This document shows positions 28,089-28,930 of a stretch of 28,930 bases of DNA, in pieces. Source of the DNA: Euglena gracilis (lineage: Eukaryota > Euglenozoa > Euglenophyceae > Euglenales > Euglenaceae); assembly GCA_900893395.1 (NCBI GenBank), contig CAAHFI011564509.1, positions 1 through 28,930 of the forward strand. Reading direction: 5' to 3'. The translations under genes were made by a program, and so were the position numbers. The notes under the pieces were generated by a model. It ran no database searches, was not told the origin of the DNA, and saw only the letters and a list, made by a program, of their open reading frames with translations. Each line of letters starts with the position of its first letter. Position 1 is the stretch's first letter.

Positions 28089-28930
28089 ATGACGAAAGGC
28101 AAAACAAAGCAACAACAATTGACAGCGTTGACAGATCCGGAATTAGCCCACGTGTATCACATGACAAATAAAATCCAAAGTTTGATTGCCAAAACCACAG
28201 GACCCGACGACAAACTTTGGGTTACAGTTCACACTGCAGATTTTATGTATCAGGGCCGTTACGTTGGCATAGCGCACGACGGTGAATCGTCGCACCAATA
28301 TCTTGAATTGGAGAATGTCACACGCACCGAAAAACAACACCCTCCACACCGAGGACCGGACGTCGAACAAACCAACAAAGCACGCATCGATGTTTTGTAT
28401 ATCACGGATGTCGCCCCCGTGAAATTTATCCCGTATTGGTGGTTCGCAGACGAAACGGACGATAGTTTAAGACCGACGGGAGAAATTGTAACGCGGAGGT
28501 CGACCCCACCGAATACGTTCCGCATTGGTGGTTTGCGGAGCCCCGCAAAGAAAGTTGCATCTCTGTCGAACACGGACGAGGAGAAAGAGACGCCCGTTGT
28601 ACAGTGGACGTGGTTTGGCAGAGAGAAGCACACGGTGCGTGTCAGTCTGGAAGACACCAAACTGTTGCGGTTGATGGGGATAACCAATTTACCTCTGACC
28701 AACACCGAAGGTCTCGATATAGCAGCGGAAGTGCTGCGTCGAGCAGACGTGTATCCCTTCGCCACCGAACTGGCATGGCGCATCTTCCAAGCATCGGTAA
28801 TAACCGATAATTATAGGTCGACGGATTTAAAAAATAAAATTTATTACAATGCGAGTCTGCGAATCTTGATTCCGTTTATTAAAAGATTACTGGGTGAACC
28901 GTTCGTGCCTACTAGAAAGGACAACCCACG
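28089..28930 (+). CDS. Tandem gene 2, paralogue of 26612-27869, runs off window
   Basis: ATG 28089 gives MTKGKTKQQQLTAL, and the frame stays open for 280 codons to the window end. The same order as the neighbour is seen: LWVTVHTADFMYQGRYVGIA...YLELENVTR (possible Sm-like), TNKARIDVLYITD, FIPYWWFADETDD, SLEDTKLLRLMGITNLP and DIAAEVLRRADVYPFATELAW. This copy has no inserted element. Near 28495-28560 another frame reads EYVPHWWFAEPRKES, a second version of the PYWWFADE motif, so a duplicated stretch is read out of its original frame here. Family and function are unknown; an RNA-related role would follow only if the Sm-like reading is right. Confidence 0.75.
   Translation, partial: MTKGKTKQQQLTALTDPELAHVYHMTNKIQSLIAKTTGPDDKLWVTVHTADFMYQGRYVGIAHDGESSHQYLELENVTRTEKQHPPHRGPDVEQTNKARIDVLYITDVAPVKFIPYWWFADETDDSLRPTGEIVTRRSTPPNTFRIGGLRSPAKKVASLSNTDEEKETPVVQWTWFGREKHTVRVSLEDTKLLRLMGITNLPLTNTEGLDIAAEVLRRADVYPFATELAWRIFQASVITDNYRSTDLKNKIYYNASLRILIPFIKRLLGEPFVPTRKDNP

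Overview
The window looks like gene-dense nuclear DNA of a eukaryote that I cannot place, most likely a protist. Coding stretches are balanced to very GC-rich and are cut by short AT-rich gaps. Many gaps begin GT, end AG after a T-rich tract, and join the flanking frames in phase. The clearest candidate introns are 52, 26 and 67 nt (gene at 214-1558), 61 and 37 nt (12.3-13.7 kb), 46 nt (14.2 kb), 79 nt (26.1 kb) and 29 nt (5.5 kb). Some possible ones are only 17-24 nt. There are no operons, Shine-Dalgarno sites, rRNA or tRNA genes. I see no capsid, polymerase, integrase or reverse transcriptase, so I do not call any part viral. A giant-virus-like source for some genes (kinase, F-box-like protein, glutaredoxin-like protein) cannot be excluded.

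Layout: 0.2-1.6 kb, an unrecognised multi-intron gene (-). 1.9-3.6 kb, a minisatellite and AT-rich DNA with copies of a small TA-flanked inverted-repeat element. 3.7-4.3 kb, a basic-N-terminus protein (-). 4.4-6.8 kb (+), a glutaredoxin-like protein without active-site cysteines, an unknown module, and a protein kinase whose HRD motif is split by an insertion. 7.1-8.3 kb, a coiled-coil-rich gene (-). 8.7-14.5 kb (-), a chain of exons, probably one long gene or two adjacent ones: zinc-ribbon-like domain, coiled coil, then very GC-rich domains. A 100-bp tandem array sits inside it between two 23-bp direct repeats. 14.7-17.3 kb, a 42/84-bp repeat array and a second copy of the zinc-ribbon/coiled-coil gene (-). 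17.5-18.3 kb, an AT-rich array built on GATATCC. 18.8-20.5 kb, a third family copy (-). 20.6-22.3 kb, a small gene and an F-box-like gene (-). 22.4-23.9 kb, an intact 473-aa unknown protein (+). 24.2-26.5 kb, two more spliced genes (-). 26.6-28.9 kb, a tandem pair of related genes (+) with a possible Sm-like region.

Two themes link the regions. First, lineage-specific gene families recur: three zinc-ribbon/FWAQLY genes and the tandem pair at the right end. Second, small palindromic elements lie between genes, inside candidate introns and in or next to coding motifs. Recent duplication is visible: 12.73-13.20 kb and 15.72-16.21 kb are nearly identical DNA although their flanks have diverged. 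No metabolic pathway or complex can be reconstructed from these genes.
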